A DNA stretch of 7,195 nucleotides from Synergistaceae bacterium (GTDB lineage: Bacteria; Synergistota; Synergistia; Synergistales; Synergistaceae). Shown here one piece after another: positions 1-6,145 of the stretch. The notes under the pieces were generated by a model, which had not been told where the DNA came from, made no database searches, and saw nothing but the letters and a program-made list of their open reading frames with translations. The DNA lies in assembly GCA_031271065.1 (NCBI GenBank), contig JAISWP010000030.1, positions 1-7,195 on the forward strand. The letters run 5' to 3'. The position numbers and the translations under genes were made by a program. Positions within the stretch are counted from its first letter, which is position 1; each line of letters starts with the position of its first letter.

Positions 1-1416
1 ATCCTCCCAGTCGTATACCCCCAGCCCCTGTCCCGGAACCAGTATGACGCGAGGTATTCCGTACATCCTTATCCTGGAGGCCCTAAGCATATCCGGGTCG
101 AGGGGGGTGATGTCCATCATGATCTCGCCGGCCCTCGCCATTGATATGGGTTTGTTTTTATTCTGGCAGAGCGGCGACGTGTCGAGCCTTGCGGTGCGGG
201 CGGCGAGCATCATAAAGTCTTTTTTGTGGTTTATGCCCTCACGGAGTTCCATCTTGAGGGCAGGAATCCCCTGCCCCTTGTATTTTTTCACCGCCATCCC
301 GGTACGGGTCTTCCACCTCTCCGCCTCGTTGGTCACGTGCACCGTCAGGCCGGCGAGGAACTTGGTCCTGTCGTGGAGGGACAGGACGTTCTGTATTATC
401 TTGAGGGTATGGTCCGGCGCGCCCCCTTCCGGAGCCGCGTCATCCCGGACTGATTCGGCCGTCGCTTCCGAATCCAGTTCGTCGATCGGTTCTTCCGGTA
501 TGTTCTCAGGAGCGGGTACGGGGTCCGGCAGTTTCTCGGCGGGCTTCATATTCGCCTCCTCGTATATCTCCTCGAACGGGTCGAAAGCGTCCTCGGCGGA
601 AAGAGCGGGGGCTGACGGCGCCTGCGCGGATGTTTCCGGCGCTTCCGCGGCCCTGGGTTCGTCCGTCTTTGTCAGAGCGCGCTCCAGATTGTCGATGAGA
701 TACCAGAACGTGCGTTCGGCCGTCTCGTATCGCTTGCAGCGCTCCTTTATGACAGCACGGGCGGCGTTGTCCGCTTCCCTGACGCGCTTTGTGCGCATGT
801 CGCTCTCGGTCGCGTCCTGAAGCCCCTCGTCCAGATTTTTCAGCATCTCGTCCATCTCGGGTTTTTCCATGAAGGCGGAGCTGGCTACGAGGGTGTTTAT
901 GGCTATGCGCCGGCGGGTCTTGGCAATGCTGAGTTCATTGCCGAACCTTTTCAGCTTCTCCTCGAGGCTCACTCCCCCGAGAGGCCCGCTGTAAGGTTTT
1001 CCGAATATGAGAGCGTAGTTTTCCTTTATATAGTCCGTCAGTCTGTTGTACTGGTACATGTCGACAGCGCAGGGCTCTTTCAGCTGCTCCTCGAACGCCG
1101 GGTTCGGAGTGGTGTATTGGGAGCACAGATGCCCGTAATCTATAAAGAGTCTTTCACATTCGTCGAATTCAAGCTCGTCCGGAGGACCGGCGTCTATTTT
1201 GGCCTCCACTACGGCCCAGAGCAGATCCCAGAACTGGGACGCGGCCTTCTGCCAGACGATACGGGCTTTTCTGCGGCCGTCGGAATCACTGGCGTTCCGG
1301 AGATGCGCCATGTTTTTCCCCAGCACCTCCATCTGTTTCGCGAGCTTCGATACCTCTTTATTATCTTTCCACTTCTCTATGATCCCAGCTACCGCGCTGC
1401 CGGCATAACCGTCCAA
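1..1416 (-). CDS. Uncharacterised two-domain protein, at least 472 aa, 3'-truncated by window edge
   Basis: A single frame is open from TTG at 1416 to the left edge, 472 codons without a stop, so the C-terminus is missing. I do not recognise the protein. Residues 1-250 are highly charged and look mostly helical (MDGYAGSAVAG, KEVSKLAKQME at 20-30, ETAERTFWYLIDNLERAL at 231-248). Residues 251-335 are Pro/Glu/Ala/Asp-rich low complexity, surely a flexible linker. A second domain begins near 337 (HTLKIIQNVLSLHDR) and carries many basic residues, then RMYGIPRVILVPGQGLGVYDW at 450-470, which looks like beta strands. No signal peptide or membrane segment is visible. The start follows a near-ideal Shine-Dalgarno sequence and lies five bases after the 391-residue gene, implying co-translation. 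Its function is unknown; partnership with the upstream product is inferred from the operon. Confidence 0.82.
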   Translation of the reverse strand, partial: MDGYAGSAVAGIIEKWKDNKEVSKLAKQMEVLGKNMAHLRNASDSDGRRKARIVWQKAASQFWDLLWAVVEAKIDAGPPDELEFDECERLFIDYGHLCSQYTTPNPAFEEQLKEPCAVDMYQYNRLTDYIKENYALIFGKPYSGPLGGVSLEEKLKRFGNELSIAKTRRRIAINTLVASSAFMEKPEMDEMLKNLDEGLQDATESDMRTKRVREADNAARAVIKERCKRYETAERTFWYLIDNLERALTKTDEPRAAEAPETSAQAPSAPALSAEDAFDPFEEIYEEANMKPAEKLPDPVPAPENIPEEPIDELDSEATAESVRDDAAPEGGAPDHTLKIIQNVLSLHDRTKFLAGLTVHVTNEAERWKTRTGMAVKKYKGQGIPALKMELREGINHKKDFMMLAARTARLDTSPLCQNKNKPISMARAGEIMMDITPLDPDMLRASRIRMYGIPRVILVPGQGLGVYDWED

Positions 1417-1421
1417 TGCCT

Positions 1422-2597
1422 TTACTCCTCCCCGTCCGCCGCGGGAGTCCGCGTGAGACATTCGACAAGACGGACATACCAGTTTTTCGTCTCGATCCCA
1501 GCCAGCACCGACGTGCAGGTATACTGCGGGTCGTGTTCGCCTCCCAGCGAGCACGCGGCAAGACAGGTCTCCCAGTCGTCTCCCGTGAAGGTTATTATCC
1601 GGTCCTGCTCTCCCGGCAGTCTCGTCGCCGGCACTATGCCGAACGCCACGCTCTGCGATTCCTCGTCCACCAGCCGCGTAACACGGAACTGCTTGTCGCT
1701 CAGGCTGGGGACGACCATCTCGAAGCGCTCGCGCTTTTTCATCCCGCGTCCCTCCAGCGCCTTGGACGCGTCGGGGACGCATTCGGCCTGAAATTTCTCC
1801 AGAAGCGGCCACAGCCTTATATACGCTATTAGTTTGTTCATGAACATCCTGCCCGCCGAGGCTATCGCGGACACGGTCTCATCGGACCTGTAATTCTGAG
1901 CCGGAAGGTATTTCCAGAGGGCGTCCCCGAGAATGTGTCCTCCGTCATTCGACCAGTCGCTGAAACCCAAAAGCAGCGCCTTTGCCACCGGCAGCATAAA
2001 TTCGCTCCACCTCGCCGGGTTTGCCAGAGCAAGCTCCCTCACCACAGAAACGTTCCGCATGGTAAAGGGCAGCGCCCCGTTTTCCACGGATAGAGCGGGA
2101 GCCGGCCAGGGCCTGCCTTCCTCCATAGCGGACGCTAGTATCTCATTTTCGCGTTCCGTCACCGCAAAGCAGGGATACACACGCCATTTGCCCCTTTTTG
2201 GGGTATAAGCGTACCAAAGCGTATCCCTCTTGCTATCGGCTATAAGGCTTAAATCCGCGTCGCTTCTGGCGGTTTTGGGCATGTGCAGCAGGTCTCCCAG
2301 AAGCTGCACCCCCCGCCAGGCGAGGGAATTTAAGGACAGCGCCTCCGCGCTGCTTTCTATCAGCGATGAGACCCCTTCCTCGATCAATTTCATCTGATAT
2401 TCTTTCGTGGAGCGGCCGGCCTTTATCTTGAGGACGCGCGACGGGTCCTCCATCCATGAGAGGGGGACGTATTTTTTCTTCTCGCTGTTGAGATTGTATA
2501 TCCCCAGCCTGGGCATTCCCGCCCCCTTGGCGAGAAGAAGGGAAAGATCGTCGTCAACCTCGTACTCAGCCAGTATCGCAAACTCGCTTTCTGCCAC
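1422..2597 (-). CDS. Uncharacterised soluble protein, 391 aa
   Basis: I do not recognise this protein. It has no signal peptide, no membrane segment and no obvious nucleotide-binding or catalytic motif. Its composition is that of a folded cytosolic protein, with eleven tryptophans spread from W48 to W373. A notable segment is GFSDWSNDGGHILGDALWKYLP (211-232), Trp/Gly/Asp-rich and flanked by helices. Six cysteines (143, 273, 345, 349, 361, 380) lie mostly near the C-terminus, without a clear metal-binding spacing. The start is GTG at 2597: an in-frame TGA lies six bases upstream, leaving only CTG as an alternative, and GGGGTGA sits six bases before the GTG. It is the first gene after the terminator, and its stop is five bases before the next gene, so the two form an operon and may act together. 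Coding status is well supported by length, ribosome binding site and spacing; function is unknown. Confidence 0.85.
   Translation of the reverse strand: MAESEFAILAEYEVDDDLSLLLAKGAGMPRLGIYNLNSEKKKYVPLSWMEDPSRVLKIKAGRSTKEYQMKLIEEGVSSLIESSAEALSLNSLAWRGVQLLGDLLHMPKTARSDADLSLIADSKRDTLWYAYTPKRGKWRVYPCFAVTERENEILASAMEEGRPWPAPALSVENGALPFTMRNVSVVRELALANPARWSEFMLPVAKALLLGFSDWSNDGGHILGDALWKYLPAQNYRSDETVSAIASAGRMFMNKLIAYIRLWPLLEKFQAECVPDASKALEGRGMKKRERFEMVVPSLSDKQFRVTRLVDEESQSVAFGIVPATRLPGEQDRIITFTGDDWETCLAACSLGGEHDPQYTCTSVLAGIETKNWYVRLVECLTRTPAADGEE
1425..1433 (-). promoter_or_regulatory. Strong ribosome binding site for the TTG-started gene at 1416
   Basis: The minus strand reads GGGGAGGAG, ending eight bases before TTG at 1416 and lying in the last codons of the preceding gene. 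It sets the start of the downstream gene despite the rare TTG; the next in-frame ATG is codon 29 (1332). Confidence 0.7.
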
Positions 2598-2650
2598 CAG
2601 AGATCACCCCATGTAATTTTTGCTTCGGCAGGTATAATGTTTTACTGAAA

Positions 2651-2656
2651 ATTATA
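2651..2656 (-). promoter_or_regulatory. Possible -10 element for the gene at 2597
   Basis: A perfect TATAAT on the minus strand lies in an AT-rich patch between the yqeY terminator and the next gene, about 54 bases before its GTG. No acceptable -35 hexamer stands 16-18 bases upstream, so this rests on the -10 motif and on the need for a promoter after the terminator. A TATAAT on the plus strand (2633-2638) lies nearby but faces no gene. Confidence 0.3.
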
Positions 2657-2690
2657 TACTATCGCCGGCGCAAATCACCGATATGCGCGT

Positions 2691-2726
2691 AAAAAATGCA
2701 GGGACCCGCCGAAGGCAGATCCCCGC
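2691..2726 (-). terminator. Intrinsic terminator after yqeY
   Basis: On the minus strand a 13-bp stem forms between 2714-2726 and 2698-2710, with a three-base TTC loop and three G-U pairs. It is followed by A and six T (2691-2697). The stem is GC-rich and the T tract directly abuts it, as expected of a Rho-independent terminator. It ends the rpsU-yqeY unit and separates it from the next two genes. Confidence 0.88.
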
Positions 2727-2749
2727 GTCTATTGCGCTTAAATGCAAAA

Positions 2750-3205
2750 TCAACCGGCGAGTATCTTCTGCACGGCCTCTTTGACTCGCTTGCCTCCGGC
2801 CTTTCCGGAAAGTTCTTTCATCGCCGCGCCCATGACCCGTCCCATATCTCTGGGGCCGGACGCGCCCAAAGAAGCGGCGACGTTTTTCACAGCGTCCTCC
2901 AGTTCCGAGTCGTCCAGCTGAGCGGGCAGATATGACGTCAATATCTTCGCCTCGTCAAGTTCATTCTGCGCACGCTCCGAGGCCCCGCCGCTTTTGTAGA
3001 CTTCCGCCGCCTCCTCGCGCTGCTTTATGCCCCGCCTTACCAGCGCCTGAACGTCCTCGTCGGTCAGTTCGCCGCTTCTTCCCTTTTCGGTGGAGGCCAG
3101 CTGAATAGACGCCTTGAGCATCCGAAGGACGGAGAGAGTCGGCTCGTTCCTGCCCTTCATGGCGGCGGCCATATCTTTTTGAATCCGGTCCGCGAGCTCT
3201 GACAT
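2750..3205 (-). CDS. yqeY: GatB/YqeY domain protein, 151 aa
   Basis: This small, mainly helical cytosolic protein belongs to the YqeY family, related to the tRNA-binding C-terminal domain of GatB, the amidotransferase subunit. Its exact role is unsettled; a tRNA-linked function is usually assumed. Recognisable parts are the N-terminal helix SELADRIQKDMAAAMK, the stretch LSVLRMLKASI, GIKQREEAAEVYKSGG in the middle, ILTSYLPAQLDDSEL, and the C-terminal DMGRVMGAAMKELSGKAGG. The length is typical (about 148-150). I chose ATG at 3205, which overlaps the rpsU TGA as TGATG. A GTG one codon earlier (3208) would add one residue. AGGAG lies nine bases before the ATG and six before the GTG, so either is possible. 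An intrinsic terminator follows 24 bases after the stop. Pairing with rpsU is a common arrangement in bacteria. Confidence 0.95.
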   Translation of the reverse strand: MSELADRIQKDMAAAMKGRNEPTLSVLRMLKASIQLASTEKGRSGELTDEDVQALVRRGIKQREEAAEVYKSGGASERAQNELDEAKILTSYLPAQLDDSELEDAVKNVAASLGASGPRDMGRVMGAAMKELSGKAGGKRVKEAVQKILAG

Positions 3206-3390
3206 CACTCCGCTCTCCTGTGCTTGTTTCGGGCGGAAGCCGCCTTCTTGCGCTTCTTTATCTCACTCGGTTTTTCGTAGTGCTCGTGTTTCCTGGCTTC
3301 CCTGAGCACTCCTACCTTGCGAAGCTCACGCTTGAAACGTTTCAGCGCGTCCTCGATAGACTCGTTATCGCGGCGAGTTACGCTGGTCAT
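3205..3390 (-). CDS. rpsU: Small ribosomal subunit protein bS21, 61 aa
   Basis: bS21 is a small basic protein of the 30S subunit near the anti-Shine-Dalgarno end of 16S rRNA, where it aids initiation. The product, beginning MTSVTRRDNE, shows the family pattern: ESIEDALKRFKRELRKVGVL (10-29), then EARKHEHYEKPSEIKKRKK and a Lys/Arg-rich tail. Its 61 residues fall in the usual 58-70 range. The open frame extends upstream to 3519, but that extension has no family resemblance, overlaps the structured leader, and lacks the strong ribosome binding site found before the ATG at 3390. The stop TGA overlaps the ATG of the next gene (TGATG), so the two are probably translationally coupled. The gene has a candidate promoter of its own and a structured leader. 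Confidence 0.96.
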   Translation of the reverse strand: MTSVTRRDNESIEDALKRFKRELRKVGVLREARKHEHYEKPSEIKKRKKAASARNKHRRAE

Positions 3391-3523
3391 CCTTTTGTCC
3401 CCCCTCCCCTGTGTCACTCCAGCAGCTTTGCTATCCTTCAACGCCCGGGGACAACCCTTACGCTTCCCTGTTCGCACGACCGCTGCCCGCAGACAGCGTA
3501 CCTGAGACCACGGTGACACTTTC
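3391..3523 (-). promoter_or_regulatory. Structured 5' leader of rpsU, possible regulatory RNA
   Basis: About 132 untranslated bases separate the predicted transcription start from the rpsU ATG, long for this compact region. GTGTCAC (3513-3519) is the exact reverse complement of GTGACAC (3411-3417) and could close the whole element, placing the base of the helix directly beside the ribosome binding site (3399-3409). Inside it, a 7-bp hairpin forms between 3492-3498 and 3481-3487 with loop TGCG and one G-U pair. A small AGCA/TGCT hairpin may form near the 3' side. GGCAGC of the first hairpin could alternatively pair with GCTGC near the 3' side, a possible switch. It matches no riboswitch class I know well. 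Autoregulation by S21 is only an inference from position. Confidence 0.45.
3399..3409 (-). promoter_or_regulatory. Ribosome binding site of rpsU
   Basis: The minus strand reads GGGGAGGGGGG, then eight bases (ACAAAAGG), then ATG at 3390. This purine block decides the rpsU start, because the open frame continues upstream to 3519 without such a site. It begins one base after the 3' arm of the leader helix (3411-3417). Confidence 0.7.
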
Positions 3524-3529
3524 GATGAT

Positions 3530-3558
3530 ATTTTAACTCAGGTTTTGATCTCGCACAA
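3530..3558 (-). promoter_or_regulatory. Candidate sigma70 promoter for rpsU-yqeY
   Basis: On the minus strand, TTGTGC (3553-3558, three of six matches to the -35 consensus) is followed after exactly 17 bases by TAAAAT (3530-3535, five of six matches to the -10). It lies across the last codons and stop of the J-protein gene. A start of transcription near 3522-3523 would put the RNA 5' end three or four bases before the left arm of the leader helix. This would allow rpsU expression independent of the upstream chaperone genes. Motif-based only. Confidence 0.5.
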
Positions 3559-4528
3559 TAGCGGAAGCCCATACTCTTACAGCCGGCGAAGGGTGCTCTC
3601 TCATGAGTTTTTCCAGTCTCCCCCCGGTCCACTGGGGCAGTTTCTCCTTCCTGAGCAGACGGAGCAGGGGTACCAGTACAGTCTCCTCGTCATTCCTCAG
3701 GAGCCCGGCCAATTCCGTCCCGCCGCAGACTCCGCAGTCCGCCGGCCAGGAAGCGAGAGCGGAGGCCACTACAGAGGAGGATTTGCTCGAAAGGAACGGC
3801 TGGATATAAACCGGCGGAAGTTTCCAGCGCTTGAACCGGTTCAGCACTGTCAGGGCGTCCGCCTCCGATAACCTTTGCAGGTGCCCCAGAACGACGCGGG
3901 CGAATTCCTCGCGCCTCGGGGAATTCGTGAACACCTCCAGGACCCGCTCCAGCACCTCCGAGGACGGGACGTTCCGCTTGAAATGATCTATCAGGGCGAG
4001 GGCAGTATCGTCCTTCACGCTGTATATCGATATCTGTCTCAAAGCCAGGAGCACCACCGCCGGGTGCTTGCTTTTCAGACGGCGTATTATGGCGTCGGTC
4101 CTGCTTTTGGCCGTGAATTCCTCCCTCTTTGAGAGAATCCCGTACATCTCGGACTCGGCTCTCGATATGACTTCCCCTATGAAACGCATCCTGGCCGGAG
4201 GCATGACATCGTCCCGGCAGAAATTCTCATATTTTCTGCGCTCCCTGGAAAACAGCTTCCTCCAGAATCTTGCGAATATGGATTCCCTCCGGCCGGTCCC
4301 ACTCCCCGGTTCGTCCGCGGCGGAGCGAGGGGCGCCGGCCGCGCCGGGCGATATGAGTTCTTTCAAGGTCATATAGGCCTCCGTTATTTCGGAGAATCTG
4401 CGCGCCCCGGAGGGGCCGGCAACGTCGGGATGATAGAGCCGGGCCATACGCCTGAAAGCCCTCTTCACATCTTCCCAGCTCGCGTCCGGCGAAAGGCCCA
4501 GCACCCTGAACTCGGCGTCGCGCGTCAT
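3533..4528 (-). CDS. J-domain co-chaperone with C-terminal HEAT-like helical repeats, 331 aa
   Basis: The N-terminal J domain (about residues 4-60) has the diagnostic HPD at 33-35, in LYHPDV, between two predicted helices. This is the element that triggers Hsp70 ATPase. None of the other DnaJ parts is present: no Gly/Phe-rich region and no CxxCxGxG zinc repeats. Instead a Gly/Ala/Pro/Ser linker (61-80) leads to a basic aromatic stretch (IFARFWRKLFSRERRKY, 84-100). The rest, about 115-328, is regularly spaced helices resembling HEAT or armadillo-like repeats (for example HPAVVLLALRQI at 155-166, SPAVRVWASAIV at 314-325). The ATG start overlaps the Hsp70 stop (ATGA), with a GGTGG sequence seven bases before it, which argues for translational coupling. 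I infer that the repeats select the client or scaffold for the partner Hsp70. The J domain is certain; the HEAT assignment is judged by eye. Confidence 0.9.
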   Translation of the reverse strand: MTRDAEFRVLGLSPDASWEDVKRAFRRMARLYHPDVAGPSGARRFSEITEAYMTLKELISPGAAGAPRSAADEPGSGTGRRESIFARFWRKLFSRERRKYENFCRDDVMPPARMRFIGEVISRAESEMYGILSKREEFTAKSRTDAIIRRLKSKHPAVVLLALRQISIYSVKDDTALALIDHFKRNVPSSEVLERVLEVFTNSPRREEFARVVLGHLQRLSEADALTVLNRFKRWKLPPVYIQPFLSSKSSSVVASALASWPADCGVCGGTELAGLLRNDEETVLVPLLRLLRKEKLPQWTGGRLEKLMREHPSPAVRVWASAIVRDQNLS

Positions 4529-6102
4529 GGAAAGACCACCCGCTCCAGTTCGGCTATCATCCTGTCCAGAATCTCGATCGCCTGCCGCTGCAGGGAGGGA
4601 TCCTCGCCGCGGAGGACTCTGGCGTCGCGGGTCACTCCGCAGAGCCTCGACTGGAAATCGGCCGGGAACGATAGGGAGAGTTTCGCCAGCCTGTCCTCCC
4701 TTATGCGTATCTCGGCCGCCAGATCGGGGACGCTGTCCAGAGACTCGTCGTCCGTGTCGAGGGATATCGTCTTTCTTTTAGTATTTTTGTCCCGTCTGAC
4801 CTCCACGTGAAGCAGACCGCCGCCGTCGACCCGGAAAAAGACCTCCACCCTGTCCCCGTCGAACACGCCGTCTATAGTCAGAGTCTGGAGAACACGGCCT
4901 ATGCTGCGCACCCTGCGCTCCCCCTGGACTATCGTCACCTCTATAGCCCCGCTCCCGCAGGCGGTGAACGTCCGGCGGGACTCCGCCGGGAGAGGGGAGC
5001 CCTTCCTGAGCAGCGGGACAACCCCCCCGTCCGCGTTCATTATTCCCAGACTCCGGCTCAGGACGTCGATGAGCAGCCGCTCTTTCCCCTGATAGGCGTA
5101 CATCGCGCTGCCCGCCGCCACCGCGTCCTCCGGATATGTTTTCAGACGGTCCGGCTCGCGCACCCTGGAGGAAAAAAGACTCCTCAAAAGCGGTATCCGA
5201 CTGCTGCCCCCAACTGTGAGCAGACGCTGGGGGCTGTATTTGCGCCACATTTTCTCCACCATTTTGAGTATCTCTTCCATAAAGGGATATATGAGGGATT
5301 CGAATTCAGCCCGGGTGATGACGACGGTCCTCTCATCGGGGACCAGCCCCGCGGGCGCTCTCCAGACCACGCTGTTTGCGCTTGAAAGCTCTATTTTGAC
5401 CGACTCGGCCTCCTTCATCATCAGAGACGCCCTGGGGTCCCCCGGACGGGAAAGGGGTATGCCGGCGTTCCGGCAGAGCCATTCCGCGAGAAGCCTGTCT
5501 ATGTCCAGTCCGCCTATATCCCTGCGCCCCTGGCTCTCCACGACCTGAAACACGCCGCCGTCCCCTTCGACAAGGGACATGTCCAGAGTGCCGGCGCCGA
5601 AATCAATGATGAGGAAACGTCCGTTGATTCCAGTCACAAGAGCGGCCGCGGTCGGTTCGTTGACTATGCGGATTCTGTCGAAACCGGATAATCTGGCGGC
5701 TCTTGCCAGAGCGCCCCGCTCGGGAAAACTGAAATGCGCCGGTACAGCCAGCACACACGACGACACGAAAGTATGCAGGTACGCCTCCGCGTCCTCGCGC
5801 AGTACGGAGAGCAGCGGAAGCAGGAGCTCCTCGGGGGTGTAGGTGCGCAGCCCGACCCGGGCGACCCAATCGGTGCCGAGATGCCGCTTCATATCCCACC
5901 AGACGGAATCAGGCCGTGTTATCGCAAGACGCGCCGCGTCCTCTCCCGCCGCGATGCCCTCCTTCGTAACCGCCACCATCGACGGTGTTCTGGTGTTCCC
6001 CCGCCTGTTCGGGATGAACTCGACGCCGCGCCCCGGTATGTCCACCGCAAGCTGGGCGTACCGCGTCCCCAGATCGATGCCAATGGTGTATTCACCGCTC
6101 AA
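4525..6102 (-). CDS. Divergent short Hsp70 (DnaK-like) chaperone, 525 aa
   Basis: This is an ATP-driven chaperone of the Hsp70 superfamily, expected in the cytosol; its client is unknown. The actin-like ATPase domain is complete: IGIDLGT at 7-13 (phosphate 1), K72 in DMKRHLGT matching the catalytic lysine of DnaK, VNEPTAAAL at 147-155, IDFGAGTLD at 166-174 (phosphate 2), and VGGSSRIP at 297-304 (adenosine). The linker is DVLSRSLGI (346-354) against DVTPLSLGI in DnaK. A beta substrate-binding domain follows (about 360-450; VQGER at 392-396, a DGxLHV-like stretch at 426-433). Only about 70 residues remain for the lid, against well over 100 in DnaK (about 610-640 residues in all), and there is no acidic tail. 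The start is TTG at 6102; an in-frame TGA lies nine bases upstream, so no upstream start exists, and the ribosome binding site is weak. It overlaps the J-protein gene by ATGA. It is not the housekeeping dnaK judging by sequence and context (no grpE seen), so I give no symbol. Confidence 0.93.
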   Translation of the reverse strand: MSGEYTIGIDLGTRYAQLAVDIPGRGVEFIPNRRGNTRTPSMVAVTKEGIAAGEDAARLAITRPDSVWWDMKRHLGTDWVARVGLRTYTPEELLLPLLSVLREDAEAYLHTFVSSCVLAVPAHFSFPERGALARAARLSGFDRIRIVNEPTAAALVTGINGRFLIIDFGAGTLDMSLVEGDGGVFQVVESQGRRDIGGLDIDRLLAEWLCRNAGIPLSRPGDPRASLMMKEAESVKIELSSANSVVWRAPAGLVPDERTVVITRAEFESLIYPFMEEILKMVEKMWRKYSPQRLLTVGGSSRIPLLRSLFSSRVREPDRLKTYPEDAVAAGSAMYAYQGKERLLIDVLSRSLGIMNADGGVVPLLRKGSPLPAESRRTFTACGSGAIEVTIVQGERRVRSIGRVLQTLTIDGVFDGDRVEVFFRVDGGGLLHVEVRRDKNTKRKTISLDTDDESLDSVPDLAAEIRIREDRLAKLSLSFPADFQSRLCGVTRDARVLRGEDPSLQRQAIEILDRMIAELERVVFP

Positions 6103-6145
6103 ATGATCTCACACGTCCTTCTCACGCGCATCAGCGGCGCGAACG

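Noticed and set aside
44..820. 258-codon plus-strand open frame with Ser/Gly-rich product
   Set aside because: It is antisense to the 472-codon minus-strand frame. Its Ser/Gly runs are the mirror of that gene's Glu/Pro/Ala linker, and it has no recognisable domain.
1117..1791. 224-codon plus-strand open frame
   Set aside because: It crosses the junction of the two minus-strand unknown genes and is antisense to both, including their strong ribosome binding site. Its composition is Ser/Arg/Pro noise.
2633..2638. TATAAT on the plus strand as a rightward promoter
   Set aside because: No -35 element lies at a suitable distance, and no rightward gene follows.
3391..3519. Upstream extension of rpsU to an ATG at 3519, giving 104 residues
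   Set aside because: S21 family sequence begins only at the ATG at 3390, which has the strong ribosome binding site; the extension covers the structured leader.
3411..3519. tRNA or ZTP-type riboswitch in the rpsU leader
   Set aside because: There is no T-arm consensus and no cloverleaf. A GGTCGTG string (3475-3481) recalls the ZTP motif, but the rest of that consensus is absent and the downstream gene does not fit.
4807..5385. 192-codon plus-strand open frame
   Set aside because: It lies wholly antisense to the Hsp70 gene, whose motifs are unambiguous.
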